A stretch of DNA of 47,567 nucleotides from Asanoa iriomotensis (GTDB lineage: Bacteria; Actinomycetota; Actinomycetes; Mycobacteriales; Micromonosporaceae): positions 1 to 47,567 of the forward strand of contig NZ_BONC01000063.1 in assembly GCF_016862515.1 (NCBI RefSeq). Direction: 5' to 3'. This document shows positions 37,104 through 45,464 of this stretch, piece after piece. The notes under the pieces were generated by a model. It made no database searches. It saw nothing but the letters and a program-made list of their open reading frames with translations, and was not told where the DNA came from. Position 1 is the stretch's first letter. The number at the start of each line of letters is the position of its first letter. The position numbers were made by a program, and so were the translations under genes.

Positions 37104-38020
37104 GTGGTGGGCCGGCCGGGGCCGAGCACGCCGGCCGCGATGAGTGCGAACAGCTCGCCCATGACGTCGCCGAAGATCTGCGGCGCGGCCTGGATCAGGA
37201 CGCCGATGTTCAGGCCGATCAGGTGGAGTTGGTGCTTGTAGACCAGGTCCCAGTTGGTGATCGTGGCCTCCCCGCCCGCGAGGCCGTAGACGACGACCCG
37301 GCCGGTGATCCGCTTGGCCGCGGCCAGGCTGGCGTCCAGGGTGCGGCCGCCGACGGATTCCAGCACCAGGTCGGCGCCCGCACCGGCGGTCAGTCGGTGG
37401 ACGTCGTCGGCGAGGTCGGTGCTGTCGGAGTCCAGAACGTGGTCAGCGCCGAGCGTGCGTACCACATCGTGCTTTCCCGGCGACGCGACCGCGATCACCG
37501 TCGCGCCGTAGTGTTTGGCCATCGTGACCGCGGCCTGGCCGGTCGCGCCGGCCGCGGCGTGGATCAGGGCGGTCTGCCCGGGGGCGACGCGGCCCAGGGG
37601 CCGGACCGCGGCCAGCGCCGTCGGCCAGCTCACGACCAGGCCCAGCGCCTGCTCGTCGGACCAGCCGACCGGCACGCGGACCGCGGCGACCGCGGGCAAC
37701 ACCATGTACTCGGCGAAGGCGCCGCCCGCGATGCCGACACCGATGACGTGGTCGCCGGGCTCCAGGTCGGTCACGGCCGCACCCACGCGGGTGACTTCGC
37801 CGGCGGCTTCGATGCCCGCGACGTACGGCGGCTGCGGGCCACCCGGAAAAGTGCCGGTGGCCTGCTGGAGGTCGACGAAGTTGATCCCGGCGGCGGTGAC
37901 CCGGATCAGGATCTCGTCCGGGCCCGGGACCGGCACTGGTGCGTCCGTGATCAGCTCAAGGTCCTGGGGGCCGTTCAGCGATGTCTGCCGCAGGGCTCGC
38001 ATGGTGGAGGAGACGGTCAT
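37022..38020 (-). CDS. NADPH:quinone oxidoreductase, MDR family
   Basis: A 332-aa zinc-independent medium-chain dehydrogenase/reductase of the quinone oxidoreductase type: EILIRVTAAGINFVDLQQATG, PYVAGIEAAGEVTRVG, GQTALIHAAAGATGQAAVTMAKHYG (dinucleotide-binding AAGATG with a Rossmann fold) and VLDSDS. The late GKLALLP end is family-typical. It reduces quinones or enones with NADPH. Its 3' end overlaps the glucosidase gene by 82 bp. A 20-bp inverted repeat lies 22 bp upstream of the start. Confidence 0.9.
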   Translation of the reverse strand: MTVSSTMRALRQTSLNGPQDLELITDAPVPVPGPDEILIRVTAAGINFVDLQQATGTFPGGPQPPYVAGIEAAGEVTRVGAAVTDLEPGDHVIGVGIAGGAFAEYMVLPAVAAVRVPVGWSDEQALGLVVSWPTALAAVRPLGRVAPGQTALIHAAAGATGQAAVTMAKHYGATVIAVASPGKHDVVRTLGADHVLDSDSTDLADDVHRLTAGAGADLVLESVGGRTLDASLAAAKRITGRVVVYGLAGGEATITNWDLVYKHQLHLIGLNIGVLIQAAPQIFGDVMGELFALIAAGVLGPGRPTTYPLADGSKALEELRARSTVGKLALLP

Positions 38021-38041
38021 GGAGATCGTTTTCCTTGCCTC

Positions 38042-38061
38042 GGGTGTATGTCGTTACACCC
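38042..38061. promoter_or_regulatory. Inverted repeat upstream of the quinone oxidoreductase gene
   Basis: GGGTGTA (38042-38048) and TACACCC (38055-38061) form a 7-bp inverted repeat with a 6-nt spacer, between the oxidoreductase start and the end of the sigma factor gene. It may be a repressor site; no repressor gene is adjacent. Confidence 0.5.
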
Positions 38062-38093
38062 AGGTAGACCCGCCCGGACCGGCAAAGGGACCG

Positions 38094-39071
38094 CTACCAA
38101 GGGCCGAATCCGAACACGGCGACCAGCGCCGGGTCGCCGAACGAGGAGATCCGGCTGATGCCGGCATCGGTGACGGTGAGCACGCAGACGCCGTACGGCT
38201 GATAGTCGCCGTGCTGGTCGCGGGTGTAGACCGCCGCGGCCGGCTGCCCGTTGGCGCTGGTGGCCAGCAGGCGCCAGGTGCCCGGCGAGCCCAGCAACTG
38301 GTTGCGCAGGAACGGCACGCAGACCGTGCGGCCGCGGAACCAGGTGCGCAGCGGCGTCGCCTCCAGCGTGGCATCCGCCACCAGCAGCCGCTCCAACGCG
38401 TCGGCGTCGGCGTTCTCGAACGCTGCGATGTATCGGTCGAGCAGCGCCCGGGCGCGTGGATCGTCCGGTTCGCTGACCTCGCCGTCGGCCAGGGCCAACT
38501 GTTCCATTCGCGCCCGGGCACGGTGCAGCGCGCCTTTCACCGACGCCGTCGTGGTGCCGAGCATGGCCGCGACCTCGTCGGCCCGAAACGCCAGCACGTC
38601 CCGGAGGACCAGCACCGCCCGCTGCATCGGCGGCAGGTACTGCAAGCTGGCGACGAGCGCCAACCGCACTCCGGCACGCGCGGCGACGATGGCTGCGGGA
38701 TCGGCCGAGTCCGGCAGCACCACCGCGTCCGGCGCCGGCTCCAACCAGGTCACCTCGGTCGTGGCCGCGGCCAGGGGCGCGTCAGGATCGGATTCCGACT
38801 CGGATATCCCGGACGGGAGAACGCGTCGGCTCGGCTTCCCCAACTCGGTCAGGCACCTGTTGGTGGCGATCTGATAGAGCCAGGTGCGCACGGACGACCG
38901 CCCCTCGAACCCGCCGTAGGACCGCCAGGCCCGCAGATAGGTCTCCTGCACGACGTCCTCGGCGTCCTGGATCGAGCCGAGCATGCGGTAGCAGTGCGCG
39001 ATCAGCTCACGCCGGAACGGCTCGCTGGCCTCGACGAACCCGGTGGTGTCAGCGACCCGCTCGTCATCCAC
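38094..39071 (-). CDS. sigG: SigG-type ECF sigma factor with SnoaL-like C-terminal domain
   Basis: A 325-aa sigma factor. Region 2 is PFRRELIAHCYRMLGSIQDAEDVVQETYLRAWRSYGGFEGRSSVRTWLYQIATNRCLTEL and region 4 is LQYLPPMQRAVLVLRDVLAFRADEVAAMLGTTTASVKGALHRARAR. The last about 110 residues (RYIAAFENADADALERLLVADATLEATP) form an SnoaL/NTF2-like domain seen in the SigG and SigJ groups, where it modulates activity in place of a separate anti-sigma factor. The match to mycobacterial SigG is good through regions 2 and 4. No anti-sigma gene is adjacent. The target is unknown. Confidence 0.85.
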   Translation of the reverse strand: MDDERVADTTGFVEASEPFRRELIAHCYRMLGSIQDAEDVVQETYLRAWRSYGGFEGRSSVRTWLYQIATNRCLTELGKPSRRVLPSGISESESDPDAPLAAATTEVTWLEPAPDAVVLPDSADPAAIVAARAGVRLALVASLQYLPPMQRAVLVLRDVLAFRADEVAAMLGTTTASVKGALHRARARMEQLALADGEVSEPDDPRARALLDRYIAAFENADADALERLLVADATLEATPLRTWFRGRTVCVPFLRNQLLGSPGTWRLLATSANGQPAAAVYTRDQHGDYQPYGVCVLTVTDAGISRISSFGDPALVAVFGFGPW

Positions 39072-39121
39072 GTTGCCAATTCATACACCCCGACCGTGGT
39101 CGCCTGCGTGAAACGCCGCCT

Positions 39122-39682
39122 CTACGCCCAGGCGGGATCACGGCCGGTCAGGCCGAGGATGCGGTCCAGGGTGGGTGCGTCGGCCGGCACCGTGATCTCC
39201 GGTCCGTACATGCCCATCTCCCGGCCCTGCTCCACGCCGGCGAGGATCGTGCCGTGGAGATGCGTCAGCAGGTCGGCGGGTAGTTCCAGGCGTTGCCCGG
39301 TCGCTACCGCCAGGTCCCAGCCGTGCACGGCCAACTCGCCGACGATCATCTCGCCCATGACGGGGGCAGGCAGCATTTGCGGCGTGCCCATGCTCGTCTC
39401 GCCCTCCCAGGCGCTCGGCGGCGCCCACGAAGAGGTCATCTCGTCCAGCAGGGCGAGGAGGCGGCCGCGCCAGTCGCCGGCCGCCAGGTCGGCGTCGGCC
39501 GGCGGCGGCGGCACGGATTCCTTGCGGCCGGCGGCGGCAAGCGACGGGCCCCAGAAGAGGAGGTGGTTGATCAGCGCCCGCACGTCGTACTCCGTGCACG
39601 GGGTCTTGTTGGCGAGTTGGTCGTCGGTGATGCCGCGGGCGACCGTGGCCATGGCCTCGGCCGCGTGGGAAAGGTGTGACAT
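39122..39682 (-). CDS. TIGR03086 family metal-binding protein (DinB-like)
   Basis: A 186-aa four-helix protein related to mycothiol-dependent maleylpyruvate isomerases. Segments: TPCTEYDVRALINHLLFW with the first metal-ligand His, WRGRLLALLDEMTSSW, and GEMIVGELAVHGWDLAVATG, with the later His typical of the TIGR03086 group. A mycothiol-linked or simple metal-binding role is possible but unproven. The ATG start follows TAGCGT (39690-39695, minus strand) by 7 nt. Divergent from the araC-type gene with 64 bp between. Confidence 0.85.
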   Translation of the reverse strand: MSHLSHAAEAMATVARGITDDQLANKTPCTEYDVRALINHLLFWGPSLAAAGRKESVPPPPADADLAAGDWRGRLLALLDEMTSSWAPPSAWEGETSMGTPQMLPAPVMGEMIVGELAVHGWDLAVATGQRLELPADLLTHLHGTILAGVEQGREMGMYGPEITVPADAPTLDRILGLTGRDPAWA

Positions 39683-39746
39683 GGCTTGAACGCTAGGCGG
39701 CAGGGGCCGGAGCGGTATTGAACAAAGGCGACATAAACTCGGCCGT

Positions 39747-40493
39747 GTGGGGCGGGACGTTCGTGAGCTGCGGAGTGCGTGGACCAGGTATCAGCGCCAC
39801 GCGTTCCACGCCCCGTCGCCGGCGCTCGCGCCGTGGGTGGAGCGCTACTGGGAGGCTCGCTGGGACTACGCCGAGCCCTACCGGCAGAAGATCGTGCCGT
39901 ACCCGAACGTGCACCTGTCGTTCGGCGTCGGCCGCGCGGACGTCAACGGCGTGAGCAGCGGCTACCAGATCAAGGTCCTCGAGGGCCGCGGCCACGTCTT
40001 CGGCGTCGCGTTCCGGCCGGGCTGCTTCCGCCCGTTCCTCGGTGCCTCCGTCTCGACGATCACCGACCGCGTCGTCCCGGCGACCGAGGTGTTCGGCCCG
40101 GACCTGCCTGCGACGCTCGACGTGCCGACCGTCGACGCGTTCCTGCTGCGGCACCTCCCGGACGGCGACGACCCGCTGGTGCGGCAGGCGGCGGCCGCGG
40201 TCGAGCTGATCGCCGCGGACCAGGCCGTGACCAGGGTCGAACGCCTCGCAGGCGAGCTGGGGCTGAGCATCCGGGGGCTGCAACGGCTCTTTGCCGAGTA
40301 CGTCGGCATCGGGCCGAAGTGGGTGATCCGCCGCTACCGCCTGCACGAGGTGACCGCACGCATGGCCGCCGGCGGTGAGATCGACTGGGCCGCGCTGGCG
40401 GCGGACCTCGGCTACGCCGACCAGGGTCACTTCATCCGCGACTTCAAGAGCATGTTCGGCGAGCCACCGACCTGGTACGCGCAGCGGTACTAG
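39747..40493 (+). CDS. AraC family transcriptional regulator
   Basis: A 248-aa regulator. The N-terminal half is the DUF6597-like sensory part (HAPSPALAPWVERYWEARWDY, VFGVAFRPGCFRPFLG). The C-terminal half is the AraC double helix-turn-helix: RVERLAGELGLSIRGLQRLFAEYVGIGPKWVIRRYRLHEVTARM and then DWAALAADLGYADQGHFIRDFKSMFGEPPTWY. The GTG start at 39747 follows TAAACT (39734-39739) by 7 nt, so it is leaderless. cutC begins 2 nt after its stop, which makes an operon. Confidence 0.9.
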   Translation: MGRDVRELRSAWTRYQRHAFHAPSPALAPWVERYWEARWDYAEPYRQKIVPYPNVHLSFGVGRADVNGVSSGYQIKVLEGRGHVFGVAFRPGCFRPFLGASVSTITDRVVPATEVFGPDLPATLDVPTVDAFLLRHLPDGDDPLVRQAAAAVELIAADQAVTRVERLAGELGLSIRGLQRLFAEYVGIGPKWVIRRYRLHEVTARMAAGGEIDWAALAADLGYADQGHFIRDFKSMFGEPPTWYAQRY

Positions 40494-40495
40494 TC

Positions 40496-41209
40496 GTGCG
40501 CATCGAGATCAGTGTCGAGTCGATCGACGGTGTTCGGGTCGCCGCCCGGGCCGGCGCCGCGCGCGTCGAGCTGTGCGCCGGCCTGTCCGAGGGCGGCCTC
40601 ACCCCGAGCGTCGGGCTGATCGAGGCCGCCGCAGACCTGGCCGAGGTGCACGTCCTCGTGCGGCCACGACCGGGCGACTTCCACTACTCGCGCGACGAGG
40701 TGGACCTCGTCGTGCGCGACATCGCCGCCGCACGACGGCACGGCGCGGCGGGCGTGGTCGTCGGCGCCCTGGCCGGGGACGGCACGGTCGCGGACGACTG
40801 TGCCAGGTTCGTCGACGCCGCCGAGGGACTGGAGACGACGTTCCACCGCGCCATCGACGTCAGCGCGGACTCCCGCCGGGCCCTGGACCGGTTGGCGGAC
40901 CTGGGTTTCACGCGGGTGTTGACCTCGGGCCGGCGCCGGTCCGCACTCGACGGTGCGCCACTCATCAAGGACCTGGCCACCCGGACTCGGGTCACCGTGA
41001 TGGCGTGCGGCGGAGTGCGGGCCGGCAACGCCGCGCTGGTCATCGCCGCGACCGGCGTCGCGGACCTGCACGCGGCGCCCCGCCGACCCGCGGGCACCGC
41101 CCTCGCCGGCGATGTGTCCTATGCGGGCGTCGGCGTCCCACCCGGCTACGACCGCTTCGAGACCGACCCGGACGAGGTGACCGCACTCTGCGCGGTTCAG
41201 AAATCATGA
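40496..41209 (+). CDS. cutC: Copper homeostasis protein CutC
   Basis: A 237-aa TIM-barrel protein of the CutC family: IEISVESIDGVRVAARAGAARVELCAGLSEGGLTPS, then VHVLVRPRPGDFHYSRDE, TTFHRAIDVS and RVLTSGRR. CutC was named for copper tolerance, though a direct role in copper handling is disputed. GTG start 2 nt after the AraC stop. A strong hairpin follows. Confidence 0.9.
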   Translation: MRIEISVESIDGVRVAARAGAARVELCAGLSEGGLTPSVGLIEAAADLAEVHVLVRPRPGDFHYSRDEVDLVVRDIAAARRHGAAGVVVGALAGDGTVADDCARFVDAAEGLETTFHRAIDVSADSRRALDRLADLGFTRVLTSGRRRSALDGAPLIKDLATRTRVTVMACGGVRAGNAALVIAATGVADLHAAPRRPAGTALAGDVSYAGVGVPPGYDRFETDPDEVTALCAVQKS

Positions 41210-41210
41210 G

Positions 41211-41249
41211 CCGTGGCCGCGTGTGCCAGGTCGGCCCACGCGGCCACGG
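41211..41249. terminator. Hairpin terminator after cutC
   Basis: CCGTGGCCGCGTG (41211-41223) and CACGCGGCCACGG (41237-41249) pair perfectly over 13 bp around a 13-nt loop, starting 2 bp after the cutC stop. It lies between convergent genes and may work both ways. Confidence 0.8.
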
Positions 41250-41272
41250 GCTGTTGCCGTGTCAGAGGCCCG

Positions 41273-42139
41273 TCAGGCGGTCGCCTTGGCCGCCTCGACG
41301 ATGACCTCGGTGACCTCGTCGGGATGCGAGATCAGCCCCAGGTGCGAAGCGTCGATCCGGGTGATGGTGGCCCCCGCCCGGGTCATCATCGCCTCCTGGC
41401 CGGCCGGCGGGATAACCAGGTCCTCGGTGCCGATCACGGCCCACGAGGGGATCGTCTTCCACGCCGGCTCGGTCGCCGCCTCGGCCAAGGCGTTGGTGGC
41501 CAACGCGCTCTGGGACACGGCGAGCACCGCACCCTGCTGCCGGGGCAGGTCGTTGGCGAACCCGGTGATGAACACCTCCGGTAGGACGTACGAGTCGACC
41601 GCACCCTGTGGTGCGCCAGGGAACGGCACGAGCTTGAAGACGCTCGTGGGGTCGGTCAAGGCCGGCTCGAGTACTGAGCCGGAGCCGGCGGTGAGCCCCG
41701 CCAGGGTCTCCCCTTCGTCCGGGGCGAAGGCGTCGACGAACACGAGCGCCTTGACATTGCTGTTGCCGGTCGCGGCGTTGCTGGCGACGAAGCCGCCGTA
41801 GGAGTGGGCCGCGAGCACGATGGGACCTTCGATGGTGGACAGAAAGTCCTGCAGGTAGCCGGTGTCGACCGACGGCCCCCGGTTGGGTTGCGGCGCGACC
41901 TGGACCTCGTAGCCGAGTGCCTGGAGGTTGCTGACTTCCTGACTCCAGCTCGAGCCGTCGGCCCAGGCACCGTGCACAAGGACGATGGTGGGCTTGGCCT
42001 CTTGCCCCCCGCCGAGGTCCGGTCGCGGACCACCGTCCGCGAGCGCGTTCGGGGCGGCTGAGCCGAGCGCTGTGAAGAGCGCCGCGGCGACGAGCGTGGT
42101 GGCGATGATCTTCGGCCGACGTAGCGAGATTCCGAGCAT
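41273..42139 (-). CDS. Secreted alpha/beta hydrolase (SalR/EstC-like)
   Basis: A 288-aa exported hydrolase. The signal peptide is IIATTLVAAALFTALGSAAPNALA (cleavage near residue 34). The domain has IVLVHGAWADGSSW (oxyanion HG), the nucleophile elbow AAHSYGGFVAS, FVDAFAPDEGET and ASHLGLISHPDEV, with the His of the triad. This layout matches short-chain esterases related to plant SalR/methylesterase proteins. Substrate unknown. ATG at 42139 is the first residue of the signal peptide; the frame extends to 42235 without family character. Confidence 0.88.
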   Translation of the reverse strand: MLGISLRRPKIIATTLVAAALFTALGSAAPNALADGGPRPDLGGGQEAKPTIVLVHGAWADGSSWSQEVSNLQALGYEVQVAPQPNRGPSVDTGYLQDFLSTIEGPIVLAAHSYGGFVASNAATGNSNVKALVFVDAFAPDEGETLAGLTAGSGSVLEPALTDPTSVFKLVPFPGAPQGAVDSYVLPEVFITGFANDLPRQQGAVLAVSQSALATNALAEAATEPAWKTIPSWAVIGTEDLVIPPAGQEAMMTRAGATITRIDASHLGLISHPDEVTEVIVEAAKATA

Positions 42140-42435
42140 GTCTCTTGTCCCCCGTTGGTCAGTCGTCTTCGAGCGCGGGCAGTTGCACATCGCGCCAACG
42201 CAACCCAGCCGAGGCCGCAACGGGGTCGGGAACACCGCCGAGCGAGCACACGGGCCTATGGCGGCGGGTTCCGGTGCCGCGGCGGGTTCCCTCCTTCGAT
42301 CGCCTGAGCCTCACCGTACTCATCGCCAGCAGGAGTCCTGGACAAAAAGAGAGAATCGCTCAAGTTTTGCGTTGCACACCGATGACATGATCGGAATCGC
42401 TCGTGAGCGCCCGACGTTCCGGATTGGAAGGCGAC
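42140..42435. other. 296-bp intergenic region
   Basis: Holds the promoters of the two divergent genes. The stretch at about 42335-42395 is lower in GC than its surroundings and contains ACAAAAAG and AAGTTTTGCGTTGCA, a reasonable place for promoter elements. I see no gene or repeat in it. Confidence 0.6.
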
Positions 42436-42969
42436 ATGACTGTGCGGCGCCGGCGTTCGCGATCCGTGGCGATCGTGGCCGTTCTCGCGATCTCCGTCGC
42501 CGTGGGGTCGTTCGCGTGCACCGCCTCGCAGCATCGAGGGACTCAGCCGCCGGCCGCGGTGGCCACACCGATGACGCCGCGGCAGCTCCGCAACTCGGTG
42601 TCGGTGGCGGTGGTCACCCGGATCGACGAGGCGGCATGTGTCGCGGGTAGCGGCGGTGTGCCCGGTCCAGGACGCGACGGGGACTGGTGCTACTTCCTCG
42701 ATCAAGGCCTTGATGTCACGAGGGCCGAACGGATCGAGTCCGTCCAGGACGGTTTCGGCGGCTTTGCCGTCGAGGTGACCCTTACGCCGGCAGACCGCGG
42801 TGAGTTCGCTGCCTGGACCGCTCGGGCTGCTGGGCGCCAGATCGCCATCAGTGTCCAGGGCAGGATTGTGGCGGCGCCCCAGCTCCTTGAACCGCTCGGC
42901 GGCAATTGGCTAGATATCCCCGGCCTCACCGAAGCCGACGCTGGAACCCTGATGCGGCAGCTTCGGTGA
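42436..42969 (+). CDS. Putative lipoprotein with SecD P1-head-like domain
   Basis: A 177-aa exported protein. The N-terminus is a basic stretch and a hydrophobic core (VAIVAVLAISVAVGSFAC), with Cys28 the probable lipidated residue although the lipobox is weak (SFAC). The C-terminal half, VTLTPADRGEFAAWTARAAGRQIAISVQGRIVAAPQLLEP to DAGTLMRQLR, closely follows the P1 head subdomain of SecD, which binds translocating protein outside the membrane. Here it stands alone, with no SecD membrane part. GGAAGG lies upstream of the ATG at 42436. Its role is unknown; capture of exported polypeptides is a guess. Confidence 0.7.
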   Translation: MTVRRRRSRSVAIVAVLAISVAVGSFACTASQHRGTQPPAAVATPMTPRQLRNSVSVAVVTRIDEAACVAGSGGVPGPGRDGDWCYFLDQGLDVTRAERIESVQDGFGGFAVEVTLTPADRGEFAAWTARAAGRQIAISVQGRIVAAPQLLEPLGGNWLDIPGLTEADAGTLMRQLR

Positions 42970-42992
42970 CTCTCAGCCGACGGAAAGGCACA

Positions 42993-43562
42993 TCAGTACG
43001 TAGCGGTCTTCGTCATCACGATGAAGGTGAATCCGACGCTCGTCGGGCGGCGGAGGGAGATGTCGCACTTGATTCGCCGCAGCACCTCGTTTCTGCTGAG
43101 TCGGAGCCCTTGCGCGATGAGCCGGTCGGGCCGAATGGGCACCGCGTCCTCGAAGACGACCGCAACGTGCCGCGGCCACGACTCGTCGAGTGGTGCGGGT
43201 GGAGCGTCCAACTGCCAGGCTCCCTGCCAGTCGAGGGCGATCCCTAGGCGTCGAGCGAACTGTGGGTCGAGCAGGGTGGCGGCTACGAGCGCCGGATCGT
43301 TGGAGTGGTAGCCGTCGAGCAATGCCGGATCGAGGGACCTGACCCGCGCTCGCTCGTGCACCGTGAGCTTGCTCGTCCGATCGCAGGACACGCAACGGAC
43401 CAGAAGCCACACGTCCAGGAGTTTGCCGTTGGCGTTGACACGGAATCTGCCCCTGCCGGTGGTGGCCGACCTCGATGGGCAGTCCACGCACCGCAACGAC
43501 AGCAGCGGCAGCCCGGTGCGGCGAACGACCCAGGGCAGCGCGATATGAGGTTGTGAAGACAT
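42993..43562 (-). CDS. DUF1062 domain protein (zinc ribbon)
   Basis: A 189-aa protein of the DUF1062 family: WVVRRTGLPLLSLRCVDC, FRVNANGKLLDVWLLVRCVSC and VRSLDPALLDGYHSNDPALVA are characteristic. Four Cys in two CxxC pairs (25/28 and 57/60) form a likely zinc ribbon. The tail RNEVLRRIKCDISLRRPTSVGFTFIVM is a short domain reminiscent of a helix followed by a strand; function unknown. The family is common in actinobacteria. AGAGAG is the likely RBS. A hairpin lies in the presumed leader. Confidence 0.88.
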   Translation of the reverse strand: MSSQPHIALPWVVRRTGLPLLSLRCVDCPSRSATTGRGRFRVNANGKLLDVWLLVRCVSCDRTSKLTVHERARVRSLDPALLDGYHSNDPALVAATLLDPQFARRLGIALDWQGAWQLDAPPAPLDESWPRHVAVVFEDAVPIRPDRLIAQGLRLSRNEVLRRIKCDISLRRPTSVGFTFIVMTKTATY

Positions 43563-43586
43563 GACGATCTCTCTGAAGACCTGACC

Positions 43587-43610
43587 CGAGGCCGATTACG
43601 CGCGGCCTCG
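43587..43610. repeat. 8-bp hairpin upstream of the DUF1062 gene
   Basis: CGAGGCCG (43587-43594) and CGGCCTCG (43603-43610) flank an 8-nt spacer, 25 bp upstream of the gene start on the minus strand. It could be a leader hairpin or operator. The rest of the gap to 43820 contains nothing I recognise. Confidence 0.4.
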
Positions 43611-43820
43611 ATCGCTGCATGAACGGGCGCACGCGGGCAGCCCGGCAAGACCGACGGGGCGTCGGCCTTGCGAATGCACGGAGGAAACGTCAGGTCTAAA
43701 GAGCAGGCGTGGTCACGCGGTTCGTCCTCTGTCCGCACAGCGAAGGGGTGCCCGGCAACCTACGAGAACGCGACCGCAGAACACAAACGGATTTCCGGAC
43801 AGGTCCAACGGTTCGTGCGG

Positions 43821-44228
43821 CTAGGCCTGGCTGGACAACGCGCCCTCGAGCAATGCCGGCAGGGCGCGAAACACGAGGGGAAGGTCGCCCAGGTCGCCGA
43901 TCCCGACCCAGGCGATGTCGTCATGCTCCTGCGGCGCACGGTTGGTGGGAGAGCCGACCCAGTCTCTGATGTGCCAGACGCTCACGCGGACGGCGTCCTC
44001 GCCGCTGCCGGCATGCAGGTCGCCCAACCGTGCCGAGGACTCCGCCACGATGTGAACTCCCAGCTCCTCGTGCATCTCACGCGCGAGGGCCTGTAGGTCC
44101 GACTCACCCGCTTCGACGTGCCCTCCGGGCAGATCCCAGAGATCCGGGTAAGCCTGTCGGGTCGGGCTGCGGTGCACCAGCAGGACCGCGCCGTTCTCCA
44201 CCAGTGCGCCGCAGACGACGATATGCAT
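43821..44228 (-). CDS. NUDIX hydrolase
   Basis: A 135-aa NUDIX protein. The NUDIX box is complete: GGHVEAGESDLQALAREMHEELGV, following the pattern G-x5-E-x7-R-E-x-x-E-E-x-G with U residues, so the metal-binding glutamates are present. It hydrolyses a nucleoside diphosphate linked to an unknown moiety. ATG at 44228 is the usual start just before the first strand (MHIVVCGALVENGAVLLVHR); TCTAAT 6 nt upstream may be a leaderless -10 element. Confidence 0.9.
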   Translation of the reverse strand: MHIVVCGALVENGAVLLVHRSPTRQAYPDLWDLPGGHVEAGESDLQALAREMHEELGVHIVAESSARLGDLHAGSGEDAVRVSVWHIRDWVGSPTNRAPQEHDDIAWVGIGDLGDLPLVFRALPALLEGALSSQA

Positions 44229-44546
44229 GGCGGGATTAGAGCAGAGGGATACGACAAGATCGCTGTCGTCCGAGCCGATGGGCGGAGGGCCGCCCCAGCG
44301 GGCTGTGCGACGGCGAGCTGCGAACAGTTCGTGCCGCTCAGACGCACGCCCGAGGTGCACGAAACTCATGCCCCGAACCGAACATCGGCCTCGCCGGAGC
44401 GGTCTTGAACCGCCTGCACCGATGGCCCCGACTGCACACGGGTGCGCGTCGCAGGCGAGAGCCGCCCGCGCGCAGGGTGACTGAACGCGCAGGTCGGAGA
44501 GGTTCTGGGAGTCGGCGGCGGTACCCCCTGCGGGTATCCTCCAGGC
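44229..44546. other. 318-bp intergenic region between divergent NUDIX and LysR genes
   Basis: I see no gene here. The NUDIX frame stays open upstream, but its translation has no family character beyond the start at 44228. The lysR-type -10 element TATCCT is at 44535-44540; no clear LysR palindrome was found. Confidence 0.6.
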
Positions 44547-45464
44547 ATGGATCATCTCGAGGTTCGAGAGCTCGTGTACTTCATCGCCCTCGCGGAGAAC
44601 CTGCATTTCGGTCGCGCCGCCGAGCGGCTGGGCATCGCGCAGCCCCAGCTGTCGCGCGCGATCATCCGCCTGGAGCGGCGGATGGGTGTGCGGCTGTTCG
44701 ACCGCACCAGCCGGCGGGTCCGCCTGACCGAGGCCGGCGACGTGTTCCTGCGCGAGAGCCGTGGCGCCCTCGCGGCGGTGGATGGCGCCGTGCGGCGTAC
44801 CCAGCAGGCGGCGCAACCGCGCCGGTTGGTGCTCGCGGTGCGCTCGGGTACGGGGGCTGGGCTGCTGCCCCGGGTCCTGGACGCCTACCGGCGTGGGCCC
44901 GATCCGGTTCCGGTCGAGACGGTGTTCACCCCAGAGTTGGCTGCGGCGGTCCGCGACGGTACTGCCGACATGGCGCTGATCTGCGACAACGAGGATTTTG
45001 ACGGGCTGGACAGTGTCGCGCTCCTCGATGAGGACCCGGTCGCGCTGCTGCCGCTCGGGCACCCGCTGGCCGGGCGGGACAGCGTGACCGTTCGGGAGCT
45101 GCAGGCCGAGGAGCAGTTCCATGATCAGTGCCCGCCGGCCAGCCTGGACGAGATCGTCGACCGGGTCGCGCTGGGACAGCTTGTCGTGGTGATCGGGGCC
45201 AGCGCGACCGGGCGGCTCGGACCGTCAGTGGTCGCCGTACCGGTGGCGGACCTGCCGGGGACACGGTTGGTGCTGGCCTGGCCCCGCGCCACCGCATTGG
45301 CCACGCGCGACCGGTTCGTCCGCACCGCGATCGCGGTAGCGATCAGCAGTGGGCAGCTCCCCGGCGCCGCCGCCACCGAGCCCGCCGGCCCTGGCCCGGC
45401 GCCGGAGTCCGCGGCGGTCCCGGATGTGCGCCGACGCGACCGGTCGCCGGTCAGATCTGCGTGA
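44547..45464 (+). CDS. LysR family transcriptional regulator
   Basis: A 305-aa regulator. Residues 1-65 hold the LysR helix-turn-helix: LEVRELVYFIALAENLHFGRAAERLGIAQPQLSRAIIRLERRMGVRLFDRTSRRVRLTEAG. The effector domain begins at RRLVLAVRSGTGAGLLPRVLDAYR. The C-terminus is an Ala/Pro-rich tail. ATG at 44547 follows TATCCT (44535-44540) by 6 nt, so it is leaderless. It converges on an SDR gene and overlaps its end by 14 bp; the usual LysR target would be a divergent gene, here the NUDIX gene, but the gap is long. Confidence 0.9.
   Translation: MDHLEVRELVYFIALAENLHFGRAAERLGIAQPQLSRAIIRLERRMGVRLFDRTSRRVRLTEAGDVFLRESRGALAAVDGAVRRTQQAAQPRRLVLAVRSGTGAGLLPRVLDAYRRGPDPVPVETVFTPELAAAVRDGTADMALICDNEDFDGLDSVALLDEDPVALLPLGHPLAGRDSVTVRELQAEEQFHDQCPPASLDEIVDRVALGQLVVVIGASATGRLGPSVVAVPVADLPGTRLVLAWPRATALATRDRFVRTAIAVAISSGQLPGAAATEPAGPGPAPESAAVPDVRRRDRSPVRSA

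Noticed and set aside
43577-43697. AGACCTGAC and GTCAGGTCT as possible terminal inverted repeats of a small element
   Set aside because: Only 9 bp, 103 bp apart, with no target-site duplication and nothing transposon-like between.
44229-44369. Longer N-terminus for the NUDIX protein (from a possible ATG at about 44369)
   Set aside because: The extra residues have no family character, no ribosome binding site precedes them, and the usual NUDIX start is at 44228.
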